The translations under genes and the position numbers were made by a program. From the NCBI GenBank assembly GCA_008692225.1, contig VICG01000004.1:1054501-1118500 (forward strand): a stretch of DNA of 64,000 bases, in the 5' to 3' direction. This document shows, in pieces, positions 1 to 12,692 of the stretch (its first letter is position 1; each line of letters opens with the position of its first letter). The stretch comes from Monilinia fructicola (taxonomy: Eukaryota; Ascomycota; Leotiomycetes; Helotiales; Sclerotiniaceae). A model generated the notes under the pieces. That model ran no database searches and was not told where the DNA came from. It saw only the letters and a program-made list of their open reading frames with translations.

Positions 1-957
1 ACCTCGTTCCTTTCATACTGTACGGTCCCATTATCGAGGTGCTCGAGGGCTTTCATCACATGGCCATCTTCATCCAATAACCTTATCTTCTTCAATCATT
101 ATTTCCCTGGTGGCCCCTTCGCGAGTGCAACGCCAAATCCGATACTACGGTAACAAGTTCTAGGCGCCATCGGCCAATGTGGGGGGTTGAAGAGACTTCT
201 CCCTGTCCATGGACCAATGACTTATCCGGAAGCTCCAACTCGACATGTTACACGACTGAAACGAATGGGAGCCTTTGTCGGGACGGCCCCTAACCCAGAA
301 TTCAATCAATGTCACTCCCGGCATCTTCGCTTGGACTCAAAAGGGTACAGACATATCACGGCAGCATCATACATACACGGCCACTTTGATGCTTTGTGTA
401 CGTCCAAATTTGACGCTTTTCCATTTCTTCAAAGCCTCCCGTCACATTGAGGAATATCACCACGCACTTAAGCTTCAAAATCGCAACGTCGGGTTTCATA
501 CATAGAAAGACATTATCTTTTATCCCATCCTCTGATCTTGTATCCTAGTCATTCGCATGATGCTACAAAGTGGCGCCTATATTATCCAACAAGATCATTA
601 AATTTACTCCAATGAAAAAGTACAGGTACCAGGTATCTACTGATATCGGGAGAAATGGCTATCCTAAATCGACGACCCCCTCCCCGAGTGTTTGCCGAGA
701 GGCATCATAACGTACGAAGCAGCAAATCAGATAAATCTTCACGCGCTCAGTTGGTATCAAAAATCCTGCATATCAGGAGAAAAACGCCAAACCCAAATGT
801 AGAGTTGCAGGAGATACCTATCCGAGGACAACCCAAAAAAGGCACGGTCCAGGGTGGAATCGCCACAATAACTAAGAGAAAGCAAAAAGCTGCACATTTA
901 TATCCATGCCGGCGGTCTTCCTGCCGAATTCCCGATCAAACTCAGAAATGTCCTATT
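1..957. other. Gene-free left edge
   Basis: No reading frame here has recognisable protein character. The short frames present overlap on several registers and carry no conserved motif. This is probably the 3' flank of the neighbouring minus-strand membrane protein gene or flank of a gene outside the window. Confidence 0.5.
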
Positions 958-2770
958 TCAGACTTCTTCTGTAAATCTTGAGGCATGAGAACCATCTTGT
1001 GAAGGATGTGAGCGACCCAGAAGATCCGGTCTGGGTGGTATAGGTCCAGGTGGTTCCGCAAAGGGTCCATGTTCCGTAACGGGGGTTCTTGCAGGACTTG
1101 GTCTCATGACTGGGACTCCAGAGTCCCTGTTTGGAGGATCAAGAGGTGGGCTCGGTTGTCCTCCGTAGAATCCCTGAGAGTCTCGGTAAAATGAAGTGCC
1201 ACTCAAAGTGTTCGGGTTAGGAACAGCAGGCACCCCAGAGGGATAGAATGAAGACCCGCTCAACGTATTCGGGTTTGGCTCTCCATAGCCATCGCCTCCA
1301 TGTTGCAAAACAGAGGGAAGCTTCTTACCAGATACTCTATAAAAGCCTCTTTCGCTACCGGCCGATGAAACTGTATTAGTTACTGTATTCTGAGATGATC
1401 GCTTATGTTTCGAGAGATTGGCCAATGCAGCAGGAACGGCCATAGCGAGTGATCTACGCTCTGTCATGCTACGCGGCGCCTGGTCAGAGAACCCTCGGGA
1501 TTGGGTTGCAGCACCGCTACCATCATTCCCCCCCGCTCCCCCATTATTTCCACCGCCAGTAATCGTGGAAGGTGCTATACTTCCAAGTGATAACATCCCC
1601 CCATTCTTCTTTTTCCATCTCAACACGAACATTAGAATAAAAAGTAGTGCAGCAAGTCCAGCCACCCCACCTACTACACCGCCCACTATTGTGGATGTAG
1701 AGGGTGACGAACTGTCACCCGTTCCATTGCCACTCCCACTACCCCCAGAAACCGGAGTACTAGTAGCACTGCTCCCCCCAGATACCGAACCAGTGCCGGT
1801 ACCTCCACCTACATAAGCGCTGCTGCTAGTCGAATCGGTTTGAGATGATGAGGATGATGCTGTGGCTGATGTTGTTGTTGATGGCGATGACAATGACAAT
1901 GATGATGATGATGATGATAACGACGACGACGACGACGATGATGACGACGATGGTGATGGCGATGGTGACGAAGATAACGAGAGTGAGGTCGAACCTGTAA
2001 CGAGAAGTGTTGACGATGCTGCTGAAGAAAGAAATGAAGGTGATGATGACAATGAAGATGTTATTGTTGAAGCAAAGGTTTCGAACGAGGACGTCCAAGT
2101 TGAGTCAGCAAACGAAAGTGTTGTAGAATTAGATGTGGATGATAAGCTAGAGGCTGAAGAAGCGGTCGCATTGGAAAACAACGTTGTGGAGCTAGAAGTT
2201 GAGCCAGAAATCGAGACTGACACTGGAGTCGAACTTGGGGTTGAGCTTGAAATTACTAATATCATACTATCAATACATTACTTCGAGGCAATGCTTAAGA
2301 AGTAGCTTACATGTTGTGGAATTAGAATTAGGAATGAGCGTAGAAAAGCTAGTAGAACGAGTGGAAGTCGAAGTCACATCAGCGTCCGACGATAGCGATA
2401 GGATGACTTGACCTGTTGAAGTAGCTTGAGCCCCGGCATCTGTAGAAGCCGCAGAAGTAATATCTGTACTCGAAGAAGTGGTCGGCAAGCTCGTCGGCGT
2501 TGTCGTTGCAGGCTGTATATTCAAAGACGAGTAATCACTCGCCGGAAGGGTCTGGACCGCCAAAGTCGATCCATCGCTATTGACGTCAACCTGTTGGACC
2601 ACGGATATCGTTTGGTAAACCTCTGTGATGGCGGACGCTTCAGCTATTGCTGTCTCAATGGCCGTTTGTCGTTTGTGTAATTTTTGATGTAGTTTTAAAT
2701 GATTGTGATGAGATTGCCCATATGCATGCTCGTGTCTGGCCAGAATGAGTGATGGCTCAGCGTCGTTCAT
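958..2770 (-). CDS. Ser/Thr-rich single-pass membrane protein (Mid2/WSC-like architecture)
   Basis: I join two exons, 2770-2311 and 2255-958, across a 55-nt intron (GTAAGC at 2310, TTAG ending at 2256); the phase fits and gives about 585 residues. The product has a His-rich N-terminus followed by a KR pair (possible Kex2 site), a roughly 150-residue Ser/Thr-rich stretch, one transmembrane helix (GGVAGLAALLFILMFVLRW) followed by KKK, then a Pro/Gly-rich cytoplasmic tail. The tail repeats the motif NPNTLSG(S/T)SFY twice and carries GFYRVSGKKLPSV, a motif I associate with fungal plasma-membrane proteins of this shape. Such proteins are thought to act at the cell surface or wall; that role is inference. 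No signal peptide is visible at the chosen start. A CTGTAG just upstream could be an acceptor for a missed first exon. The poly-Ser tract is encoded by a GAT/GAC-type microsatellite on the plus strand. Confidence 0.72.
1849..1975. repeat. Trinucleotide (GAT/GAC) microsatellite inside a coding exon
   Basis: The plus strand shows runs of GAT, GAC and GATGGC triplets. Read on the minus strand they encode the poly-Ser ectodomain of the membrane protein. An acidic plus-strand frame over the same DNA is a shadow of this repeat. Confidence 0.85.
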
Positions 2771-5762
2771 GGCGCGCCCTTTCTTTGCTGCTGCGTCTAC
2801 AGCGCTTGATGGGGGGGGACCTGGATTTCAAGAAAAAGAGTGACTTGCGTCGACTTGGACGTGATATTTACAACTTCGTTGTCGCCCTCATTGCCGTTAT
2901 GGAAAGAGAGGGTTTGGGATGGGGTTTTGTTTTTGTTTTTTTGTTTTTGTTTTTGTGCTTTTCGTTTTCGTGAGGTTTGAGGGGGGGAGGAAAAGTGAGC
3001 GTTCACTACATTCGCTCAGGTACCAAAGATCAATTTTGGTTAGTAAGATTATTTGGTGTGGGACACGGGCCAAGAGCAAATTTCGCTAGAGTAACCTTGG
3101 GTCCTTTTGGAGGTTCGTGAATAGTCAGGCTGACGAATTACCTCTCTTTTTATATATCTTACCCTCAAGGATCAAAGTGGATGATTCGATCCATTGGCCA
3201 ATTATATCGATGGAAAGAAAATTAAAGAAACATGGCACTTATCGAATAAGCACGAGGCTTCAAGGGTAAAGCATGGGACTGCATGGGAGACGGCGACAGT
3301 AAAGAAAGAGAAACGTATTGTGTCTCTGGCCGTTGTTCGTTCCATTTCCATTGAATGGTCCATCATCCTACTCGTCCCGTACCGGCAGTTCCATGAGGTA
3401 GGTCTTCAGATGTTCTAGGGAGCTACGGACAGATGCGGGATGTGGTAACGAGGACCATACATGAAGACTCACTGTCTCCGACTGCTGTACGATTGAACAT
3501 GAAGGAGGCACGGTCCAAGGGAGTTGGTGAGTGAGGTGGATGAAGCGAGCGAGGTTGATGGTGTGGGTGATGATGATAATGATGATGGGATGATGACTTG
3601 TTATTTTGGTTATTTAAAGGAGTAAGCTAAGAATTGTCGAGACCCCTAGAGACTATCAATCAAAATGCATACTTACTGGGGAGCCGGGTGTAATATTGGT
3701 GCATTGATTATCAACTTGTGGAGCACTGCAAAGAATCTACTGTATCTAGGTTTCCTATAGTTATTTATCTAACTTTGCTTGCATCGGAGAACGTGCCCCC
3801 TATGTGGGTAAAGACTGGAGATTAAAGACTAGATATTGAGGAATGGAAAGTAGAAACTACCTAGACAAGACTAGAGGGTAGACACTAGATGTTCTTGACG
3901 GCACTACTGCACTACCTACTGCTTCAAAATAGAAACACATCACATCATCATTCTACTCATCACATCTGGGCAAATTCGAAGGATGCGGAGGAGGAAAGTT
4001 AATAAGTTATCATCGATGATCAATGAATGGATGGGTGATATCTTTCTGTAACATTAAGATGAGCATACGAGTTTCGTTCTCCTGATTCCCGAGGTATTCT
4101 ATAGGATAGGATGGGATAATAAGTAAGGCGTGGATAGAATAAGAGGTATGAATGGCTTCGTCGCTGTTAAAATAAGAGTAATTTTCATTATTTCATAATT
4201 CCATCATATGAACTGCCAAATCTATACGGAGTAGGGAAGTATGATTAGACATAGGAAATAATATGGTCTGATCTGGTCAACAAGAAATACGTCCCTATGT
4301 AACGACTCACAACTCACGAGGACTAGATATCCATGGATCCAATGTACCAGTATGTACTCGTCTGTACTAGGGAGGTACTGTACCTAGTACCTACCTAGGT
4401 ATACTGCACTGCACTATTACTAATCAGTACGAATAGCTAAACCGCAAGATCTGATCACCTACTGTAGTACCCATGGACACTGGACAGTCTAGTACCTAGT
4501 TCTCAATCTAATGTAATTCGTACCTGATATATGGTTCAAATTCTTCGCAATATCTCATGATGATGATAATAATAATAAAGATAATAATAACAATAATGGT
4601 AAGATCTCTTTTTTGCTTTTCTCTCTGTCAAAGATCTCACCATGAACCATACTGTAATTATAATTGGCATGCATGCACTACTGTTGAAGCTTTGATGCGA
4701 CGAATTGCCCAGCGAGCCCAGTACAGTATAAAAGTATCTAGTAGGATGTTTGGACGTGGTTTGATGCGCATTGGTGAAGATAAAATCATGGATATTTTCA
4801 GATGAAGGTGTGTTTTCATTCTGGCGCTGGTGCTAGCGCTGGTGATTGGGATTGGGATTAGCTGATTGGTTGCTTGGTTGATTGGTTGGTTAATCGGTTG
4901 ATTGGTTGACTGGTCAACAGGCTGACAGATCAAGAGGTTAATGTGATTGATTGATTGGTGGATTGAGCAAAAGACTAGAGCTAAATACTATGTACTCTGT
5001 AAACATCAGACTGTCTATTTGGTATGGATTGATTAGATGTCCTAATATGAAGAAGTATTTCAGGACGTTATGAGAAGTCAAAACTTCATAGTCCTATACG
5101 GATGAACAGATGAACCCGTGGACAGATGAACAGACAGAACATTTGAAACTTGCCGACCAACCATTATCACGATTCACCAACGACGCAACATCAAAGAATA
5201 TCCTGTGCCTACCAATTCCTCCCTAGTAACCTTACCTAGTAGTTTCATAAAAAGAGCCCCTATACTATTAGTAAGCCACCGTTGAATAATTAATTATGCA
5301 TGCATTGTAGAGCTACCAGTGCCTCCACCAGGTACTTTATGAATCTTCGTGTCAATACAGTACTCTGTACATACCTAGGTACTCCGTAGTGAATATCATC
5401 TGCATAAATGTACCGCGGAGTGTACAAGTACATCATTTCGCATCACGAGTTAGATGGAATTTATTACTGTGCTCAGTGCTGACTCTGTTGCGTGCTCTGT
5501 ACGGAGGACTCTACAGTACTACTCTGCATACCCGACCCCTGATGAACCAACAACCTTGAATCAAGGTGATATCTGCATGCATCTGCTGCAGACGCATGAG
5601 ACTAATAAAATACAGTACTCAGTAGAGTCAGTACTGTCCTGTCCTGTCCTGTATCGACGATAAAGTATCTCGTATTCAATTCACGAGCGCTTCGCTCTCA
5701 AATAAAGTTTATAGTATTAGTATTCCAAGGTTAGTATTATTATTATTATTATTACTCACTTA
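2771..5762. other. Intergenic, about 3 kb, no supported gene
   Basis: The stretch holds T-rich tracts (about 2925-2960), several ATGATGATAATA-type tracts (3570-3590, 4557-4595), many TACCTAGGTA-like palindromes (about 4380-4400, 5370-5380) and copies of the ACTCCGTA/TACGGAGT motif. No frame has a recognisable domain. It contains the upstream regions of both the minus-strand membrane protein and the plus-strand hydrolase. Confidence 0.5.
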
Positions 5763-7913
5763 TTGTTTACCACGGATATCCCAAAAATAGTCATGGCTAC
5801 TCCCGCTCAATTAGCAGAGAAAGCTCAGCAGGATCGTTCAGAACTTCCAACAATACGATATCATACCCCACCCCCACTTCCACCTAGAGGGGAGTCTGGT
5901 GGTGTTCAAGCTCCTCCGCCATATACAGACGATGATGCGAAGAGGAATCACTTGATATCAGAGCAATGGCGTTCGAATGATCCAAGATCATCTTCTACAC
6001 ATTCTCTAGTCCCCTCGGAATCTAATCGAGATGGCCGTCGCAAACTCTTGTTGGTCTATATTCATGGATTCATGGGGAACGAAACCAGTTTTCAGAGTTT
6101 TCCTGCTCATGTTCATAACCTTCTAAGCATCACGCTTGAAGAAACGCATATTGTCCACACAAAGATTTATCCTAGGTACAAGTCCAGAAAGGCTATCGAC
6201 TTTGCTCGAGATGATTTTAGTATCTGGTAAGTGGCCTTTCACCTGTTATCGCCCATGGTTGATTAAAAGGTTCTTATCAGGTTGGAACCCCATGAAGATT
6301 CTATGACCGATATCATTCTGCTCGGTCATAGTATGGGAGGGATCCTGTCCTCGGAGGTCGTCCTTCAGCCGCCTCCTCCTCCGGCGAATCGACCGTTTCG
6401 CCATAGAATTTTAGGGACTATTAGTTTCGATACCCCATTTCTAGGTATGCATCCCGGTGTTGTGGTAAGTGGAATCGGAAGTCTCTTTAGACCTGCGCCA
6501 GACCCTCCCAGTTCAAGAACAGGGTCATTGTCGCCCACAGGGGCAAGTTCTCCATCGATAAATGGCCCTGTATCTACACCAAGTCTTGCAGGCACTCTCT
6601 CAGACTCGAATACTATGTATCAAGGGAGTGATGGGCAAAGTATGACTTCCCTAACTACTCCTCCACCAAACGATCCATATTATAACGCCCCTTTCCCAAA
6701 CGACGTCAGAATACCGGAGCGAAAAGGATTCAACAATTTCTTACATTTTGTGAATAAACACGCCGAGGGTGTTGGGGCGTATGCAAAGTTAAGTGGATTG
6801 ACCTCCGCGACCTCGCAGTATTTCATGTCTCATTTAGAGTTTGGAAGTTGTCTGGCAGACTACCCTGGTATGATGAATCGGTATTCCAAAGTGCGTGCTC
6901 TAGAAGATGTTGATGAGTTTGCTGGGCGAAGCAATTCTGTGAATCAGAATTGGAATTCTCGCAGGAGGTTCATCAATTATTACACGGCGAGTACTGGTCG
7001 ACCCAAGAAGCCAAAAGATTCCACTTCTGAAGAATCTATCAATAGCAACACTACCGCATCAGAGGCTGGGATGAGTAATCTAAGTCTGGGTAACTCCGAG
7101 CCTCAGCTTCCAAGATCAGCTGAAAATGCAACCCCAACGGGCAATGACGTTGATCTTGCCGGTGGCATACATATGAAGCAGGTTGAAGAACAGATGCAAG
7201 AGCTAGGTGATAATTCAGGGGTTCAGGATGAGGCTCCGCAATCACCAGAAATGCAACACATCGATTCAATCCCTATCGAAGATGACGAAATTGAACCCAT
7301 TTCAAATCTATCCAATGCCAAGGAATCAGACAACCCTACACAAAAAGCACCCACCGAGCTTCCACTCCCTCCTATTCCTGACGCACCGACAGAGCCACAG
7401 CCAATAGACTTGGATCTTTATACAGATAAAGACTCTCGTAAAATTGCGGAGAAAGAACACAAACGCAGTATGAAAGCTTACAATCAAGCTTTGAAAGATC
7501 GAGAAAGTGCTCTCAAAGATCGCCGTAAGTTGGTCGAGAAAAGAGAAAAGAAAGCTCGACAAGAAGAAGAGAAACAATTGAAAGCTCAAGAGAAGCAGCG
7601 ATTGAAAGAAGTAAAGGAAGCAGAAAAGCGGCAAACTACATCGAATCCTAAATCCCCCAAAGGAAAAGATAACTCCCAGAAGACGGAGAAGCCGAAAAAG
7701 GATAAGAAGTTTTGCATGCTACCTCCGGAGTCTGGAGGAAAACAAGATGTCTGCTGGGTACGAGTTTACATGGAAGGTGTGGATGAAGTCGGAGCACACT
7801 GTGGTCTTTTCTTTCCGGGGCCGCAATACGAAAGTCTGGTTGGAAATGTAGGTGAGAGGATTGAGACATGGGTCAAGGAAGATGCAACCGCGAGAGCAGT
7901 CCTCTCCCGTTAG
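5763..7913 (+). CDS. DUF676-type alpha/beta hydrolase (putative serine esterase/lipase)
   Basis: Two exons, 5763-6226 and 6281-7913, join over a 54-nt intron (GTAAGT ... TATCAG) and restore an uninterrupted frame of about 698 residues. The N-terminal part has a Pro-rich leader, then the hydrolase core: LLLVYIHGFMGNETSF (oxyanion-hole region) and, just after the intron, IILLGHSMGGILSSEV, the GxSxG nucleophile elbow. Both fit the DUF676 lipase-like family. The middle is Ser/Pro-rich. Residues around 540-630 are a highly charged Lys/Glu coiled coil, and a conserved tail (WVRVYMEGVDEVGAHCGLF) closes the protein. ATG at 5763 opens the frame; an in-frame ATG at 5793 (MATPAQLAEK) is an equally likely or better start. 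The substrate is unknown. The gene has no frame disruption. Confidence 0.88.
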
Positions 7914-8624
7914 GTTTCACCAAAAGATTGTGACATTATTTATGATTCCTACACACAAATCACATGGAGGAAAGTACTCAACTCTAAATGCAAAAGGCCC
8001 AGATAAGAACGAGGCATTGTCACACTTGGGCTGAAATACTCTCCTATTTGCCGAAAATATGTGGTGGACAGGCTCACAGCATAGAATTCTTTGATTCGAC
8101 AGCACGGTTTCATTACATCACCATAGTCTCTAGGCCCCAAATGGATCACGACGACCAAAGAAAGGAAGGAAGAAATCATGAAAAGGGTGAAAAGGGTGAA
8201 GAAATAAATAATTCAAGTAATTGTTGTTCTATGAACTGAACAATGAATTGAACTGTTTGTGCGGGTCACCATGTGATTGGAAGGAAGCCTTAATAATAAA
8301 ATGACCAGGGTTTTTTCTCCCATCCTACTGTATCTTCAAACTTTTATCAACTTTATCATTGGCGTCATCCAGATTTACCCCACAATGTACCTTAACACTC
8401 TAACAACACGAAAGTACGCCAAGGGCCAAGGAACTCTCCCCTTTGACCGCCCTACAAAAACAAACAAAAAGAAAACCGAACCTCCAGCTATCTTACATCT
8501 ACAACCTCCTCTCTTCAAGATCTCCTGTGTATATAGAAATACATACATACATACATCCATATAGCTATTCCAATGCCTCAGTTCCTTGTCTCCGATCTCT
8601 AACCTTCCGGATAGCACTACCATA
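7914..8624. other. Intergenic between hydrolase and transporter genes
   Basis: About 700 bases lie between two plus-strand genes. They contain an A-rich stretch (8455-8475) and ACATACATACAT repeats (8540-8560) shortly before the transporter start. No gene is supported. Confidence 0.5.
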
Positions 8625-10956
8625 ATGACCGCTCAATCTTCTAATCCCTATTCGCTCCCTAACACGCTCTCACATAACTCTTCCTCGAATTCTCCTGGAG
8701 CTCCTCAGAACACCTCTACAACAAAGTCCTGGCGCAGTCGAATCAATTCCCTCGCTCCCAGTAATACAAATACAAATTCTACGTCTCATAACATGGGGGA
8801 GGTGAATGAACATAATGATCTGCGGGCAACAAATACAAATACTTCTACGAAAAGCAGACATGTCCCGAAATGGTACAAAATTCGACTGTTCAGAGGCATG
8901 GTTAACGATGTGAAGAGGCGGGCGCCATTCTATTGGAGTGATTGGACGGATGCTTGGGATTATAGAGTTGTGCCAGCTACGATTTATATGTACTTTGCAA
9001 AGTATGTTACTAACTTCACTTTGAGGCAGATCTAATTGAAAATTGGTTGAAGGAACATGATTGGCAAAAAATAGCTAATTACATGACAGTATATTACCTG
9101 CTCTGGCTTTTTCCTTGGATATGTATGTGTCCTATCACATCTGGATGATGAAATCTTTTCTGATCAGAATATAGGTTTACAAAGACAAATATGAGTTACG
9201 GAGTTAACGAAGTGCTTCTTGCTTCAGTTCTAGGATCAGTGGTTTTTTGCAGTATTTGCCGCTCAGCCATTGGTTATCGTAGGAGTTACGGGACCAATTA
9301 CTGTTTTCAATTAGTACGTTTGATGATACCAAGGTCATATTCAATGCTAATGCAGGCAGTACTGTCTACGACATCATTGTCCCTACTGGGGCAAACTATT
9401 TTGCATTCATGGCATTGATTGGATTGTCAGTATATGATTTATCTAGCTCTTTACTCTCCCTGCAAACACTGACGATAGTAGATGGTCTCTATTGATGCAT
9501 TGGATATTGGCTGTTACCAATTCCTGCAATGGAATACGTTATGTTACTCGCTTCTCTTGCGATATCTTTGGATTTTACGTAGCCTTTGTCTACCTCCAGA
9601 AAGGTATCCAAGTCCTCACTCGTCAAGGCTCTAATGAACCATTTTATCTTTCCATAGTCATCGCATTACTTGTTACTATCGTTGCATTCCTGTGTGGTGT
9701 TATTGGAGACAGTCCATTGTTCCAGCATTACGTCCGAGTTTTTATCAAAGATTATGGTACCCCTCTCACCATCATTTTTTTTACTGGATTTGTATACATT
9801 GGCAAGATGAAAGACGTGGACCTGGAGACACTACCTACGAGCCGAGCTTTCTTTCCAACAACTGATAGAGGATGGTTTGTACATTTTTGGGATGTTAGAG
9901 TTTCGGATGTTTTTATTGCCATACCCTTTGCTATTTTACTTACCATCCTTTTTTATTTCGACCATAATGGTAATTCACAGGCTCACACACCCTTTTACTA
10001 GCTTGCAATCACTAATCAAGTATAGTATCTTCTCTCATAGCTCAAGGAACGGAATTTCCCCTTCGCAAGCCCGCCGGTTTTCACTGGATATCTTTCTCCT
10101 TGGCCTAACAACCGGTGTGGCCGGCGTGCTTGGAATTCCTTTCCCAAACGGTCTCATTCCGCAAGCTCCATTCCACACCGAGTCTCTTTGCGTCACGAAA
10201 CTTGTTGCCGATACCGACGAATCCGGAGACTCAAAAGGTCATCTCAAGTCAGTCACATCCCACGTCGTCGAACAACGTGTCAGCAATTTAGCCCAAGGTC
10301 TCTTAACCCTAGGGACTATGACTGGCCCTCTCCTTATAGTTATTCATCTCATCCCTCAAGGCGTCTTAGCAGGTCTCTTTTTTGTCATGGGTATTCAGGC
10401 CCTTCTGGGCAACGGAATGACTGCCAAAATTCTCTTCCTTCTCAAAGACTCTTCGCTGACCCCTTCGTCTGACCCTTTACGGCATCTTCCTCGGAGATCC
10501 GCCATCTGGATTTTTGTCGCGATCCAACTCTTTGGATTTGGTGCCACGTTTGCTATCACTCAGACAATCGCAGCAGTGGGATTCCCAGTTATTATTTTCG
10601 CTCTGATTCCGGTCAGGATATGGGTACTACCAAGATGGTTCACGAAAGAGGAGTTGGGAGTGTTGGATGGGGCAACGGCGAGCCCATTTACGATGATTAG
10701 TGTTGGAGGCAACCATGAAGAAGCAATTGAAGAGGAGGGATTCTCAACTAGCGTAGAAGCTAGAGGGGAGGATATATCGGCGGGTAGCACTTCGGAGGAG
10801 GGCGGTCAAAATGGGAAAGGATTGTTTGAACTTGAGGGGGGTAGTGATGAGGCACGAGCTGAACGTGGAGAATTTAAATCTGGTGCTCCCTGGCACTGGA
10901 ATGACAAGGAGGAGAGAGAGCTGGAAGGGGGAAGGGAGAAGTGGCGGATTAGGTGA
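8625..10956 (+). CDS. BOR1: Bor1-like borate/bicarbonate anion transporter (SLC4 family), frame broken twice
   Basis: Six exons fit: 8625-9001, 9090-9122, 9175-9313, 9360-9425, 9482-9969 and 10026-10956, all with GT-AG introns of 46-88 nt and compatible phases. The translation matches the HCO3-/borate transporter family: YWSDWTDAWDYRVVPATIY, then ILPALAFSLDM, FAAQPLVIVGVTGPITVFNY, GANYFAFMALIG, and after the last intron VSSLIAQGTEFPLRKPAGFHW and GIPFPNGLIPQAPFHTESL. In yeast Bor1 exports borate at the plasma membrane. Two single-base defects interrupt the frame. A T6 run at 9243-9248 has one T too many before AVFAAQP, and one G is missing at 10086-10087 between FHW and DIFLLG. The C-terminal tail is hydrophilic and acidic. 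Family assignment is secure; whether the allele is functional depends on whether the indels are real. Confidence 0.85.
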
Positions 10957-12139
10957 GGGCATGGAGTTACAGAACTTGGGCATGAGCAGAAGAAGTGTCA
11001 GTAGACAGGTAGAGTAGAGACGGCACGTTATTTAAGAGAACGTTGGAGAATCACGATTTTCCTCACGGGTATTTCGTAAGAGGGGGAGAATGTTTTACGG
11101 CGAACGATAAGGAGTCGACTGAAACTTGATTTGGCAAATCAGACAATGGCGATGTTGTTGCATTCAACTTTTTCATGCATTAATTCCTGTGTCAAAAATT
11201 CCAGTCCAAGTTATATGGAAGAAACTTGAAACGTTCATTCATTTAGGACTGGAGTTGATGATGGAATGACAGGCTATTGGTTTGCTACAAGGAGCACAAT
11301 GCCAAATACTAACTGCTGGGTTCTTGCGTCAATACCATAAATTGACTCAACCAACTACTTATTTACTTCAAAATTGCAGTCGAATTCCTTGTAAGTGATC
11401 TCTACTCAAGTATTTACTGTCTATAAAATCAAAAAATAAGCCTTAACAATAAGTAAGTATATTAACCGGCCCGGGTTAAATGTTGCACCGCCCCCTGATC
11501 ACCCAACCGAGGCCTAGTGGCGAAATCGAACCTAATACAGCCTTTTTTATACACCCGGGCAGCATATGAGCTATAATATATAGCACAGCACTTCATGTAA
11601 CAAGATTGAGGCTTGTGTTACCGTGGCTGGCTATACACCGCCCAACGATAGAGAATATGACATGGTGCATTACATCTCATGCAACCTACAGTTTATATCC
11701 CGGGCAATATTATACCCGCGAAAGCCATCAGCATTACCGATATATCCATCATTTCGCGCATGCGATGACAGAACTAGCTATCCTTACGCAAGTCTACCGT
11801 GGATAGAATCCTGCGTCTTTAATTTCACGTCAAGGCATTCGAGATTGCATCTCATATTCCTTGGTACTGTTGCTGTTCATGGTCTCAATGGAGATGCGGT
11901 CACAACATGGGCAGAGAGGATGATGATAAATTCTGGCTGGGTGGTGCAGATGTGCTTTTTGGGGGGGGGGGGGCTTGGGATAGTGTCGAGTTCTTACATT
12001 CATTCAGCGGATACTCACTCTTCAAGTATATGTCCTTCGAACGGCTCATACTTGGCCCGATTTATTTACCGAATATTCATTCGCCGTACCTGTTCATCCA
12101 GTTTCCGCACTGGGATTGCGAGGGAATCTAAATACTCAC
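10957..12139. other. Intergenic, no supported gene
   Basis: It contains a near-palindrome of GGCC/CCGG character at about 11463-11480 and a G13 homopolymer at 11961-11973. A 215-codon plus frame from 11623 runs into the downstream microsatellite and shows no domain; I treat it as chance. Confidence 0.45.
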
Positions 12140-12258
12140 TTGCGTTGCCTTGCGTTGCCTTGCGTTGCCTTGCCTTGCCTTGCCTTGCCTTGCCTTGCCT
12201 TGCCTTGCCTTGCCTTGCCTTGCCTTGCCTTGCCTTGCCTTGCCTTGCCTTGCCTTGC
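12140..12258. repeat. Pentanucleotide array (TTGCC)n
   Basis: About 24 copies of a 5-bp unit (TTGCC). The first few alternate with TTGCG, giving a 10-bp higher-order unit at the left end. It creates repetitive open frames on both strands, which are artefacts. Confidence 0.95.
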
Positions 12259-12560
12259 ATGGATTTGTAAAGCTCTTGGATCATACCATCCTATCCACTG
12301 ACTCACTGGTATATCAACACTACCAGTACCTAATCACAAATGAAACTTAGCTTCTTTTCAATGAAAACCATCCATGCCATCGTCTGCCTCTCTACGCCAA
12401 TCAATTCCACCTTTTAGTCACAGGTACCTTCACTCCCGCCCACCTCTGCAAAATCCCCACAGCAGTACAAGCAAAGAGCAGAGTTCTCGTGAAGCCAACC
12501 AGCGTTACACAAATTGCCCCCGATTCAGCATTCTGTCGCAGGACGAATGAGAACGGGAAC

Positions 12561-12692
12561 TCTACCACCAAAATATACTCCCGCTTCCTGGTTGAATGGC
12601 AAGGATCCCCATTTCTGAGCTGTCGGATGGTCGTTCCATCGCGTAGCTTCACCCCATCTCTCAAATCGATAGATCTCAGCATCCCTACTGGG
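12561..12692 (-). pseudogene. Cytochrome P450 C-terminal fragment, heme site degenerate
   Basis: A 44-codon minus-strand frame reads like the stretch between the PERF motif and the heme-binding loop of a fungal P450: DAEIYRFERWGE, then KWGSLPFN. In functional P450s this is followed by a loop of the form FxxGxRxCxG. Here it reads FNQEAGVYFGGR, so the heme-ligating cysteine and the preceding arginine are absent. Upstream on the same strand, around 12900-12950, QYVPMYSRK resembles the segment that precedes PERF, but I could not join the two cleanly. The surroundings are GC-rich and microsatellite-laden, with no intact P450 frame. I read this as a decayed relic; chance resemblance is possible. 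Confidence 0.42.

Noticed and set aside
1862..2305. Acidic Asp/Glu-rich plus frame
   Set aside because: It is the complement of the poly-Ser-encoding microsatellite of the spliced minus-strand membrane protein.
11505..11560. tRNA-like B box (minus GGTTCGATTTC) with an A-box-like CCTAGTGGC nearby
   Set aside because: No cloverleaf can be drawn around it, and box order and spacing do not fit; treated as chance.
11623..12270. 215-codon plus frame ending in a Leu/Pro/Cys repeat
   Set aside because: The C-terminal third is only the TTGCC microsatellite read in frame; the rest has no domain and no coding-like composition.
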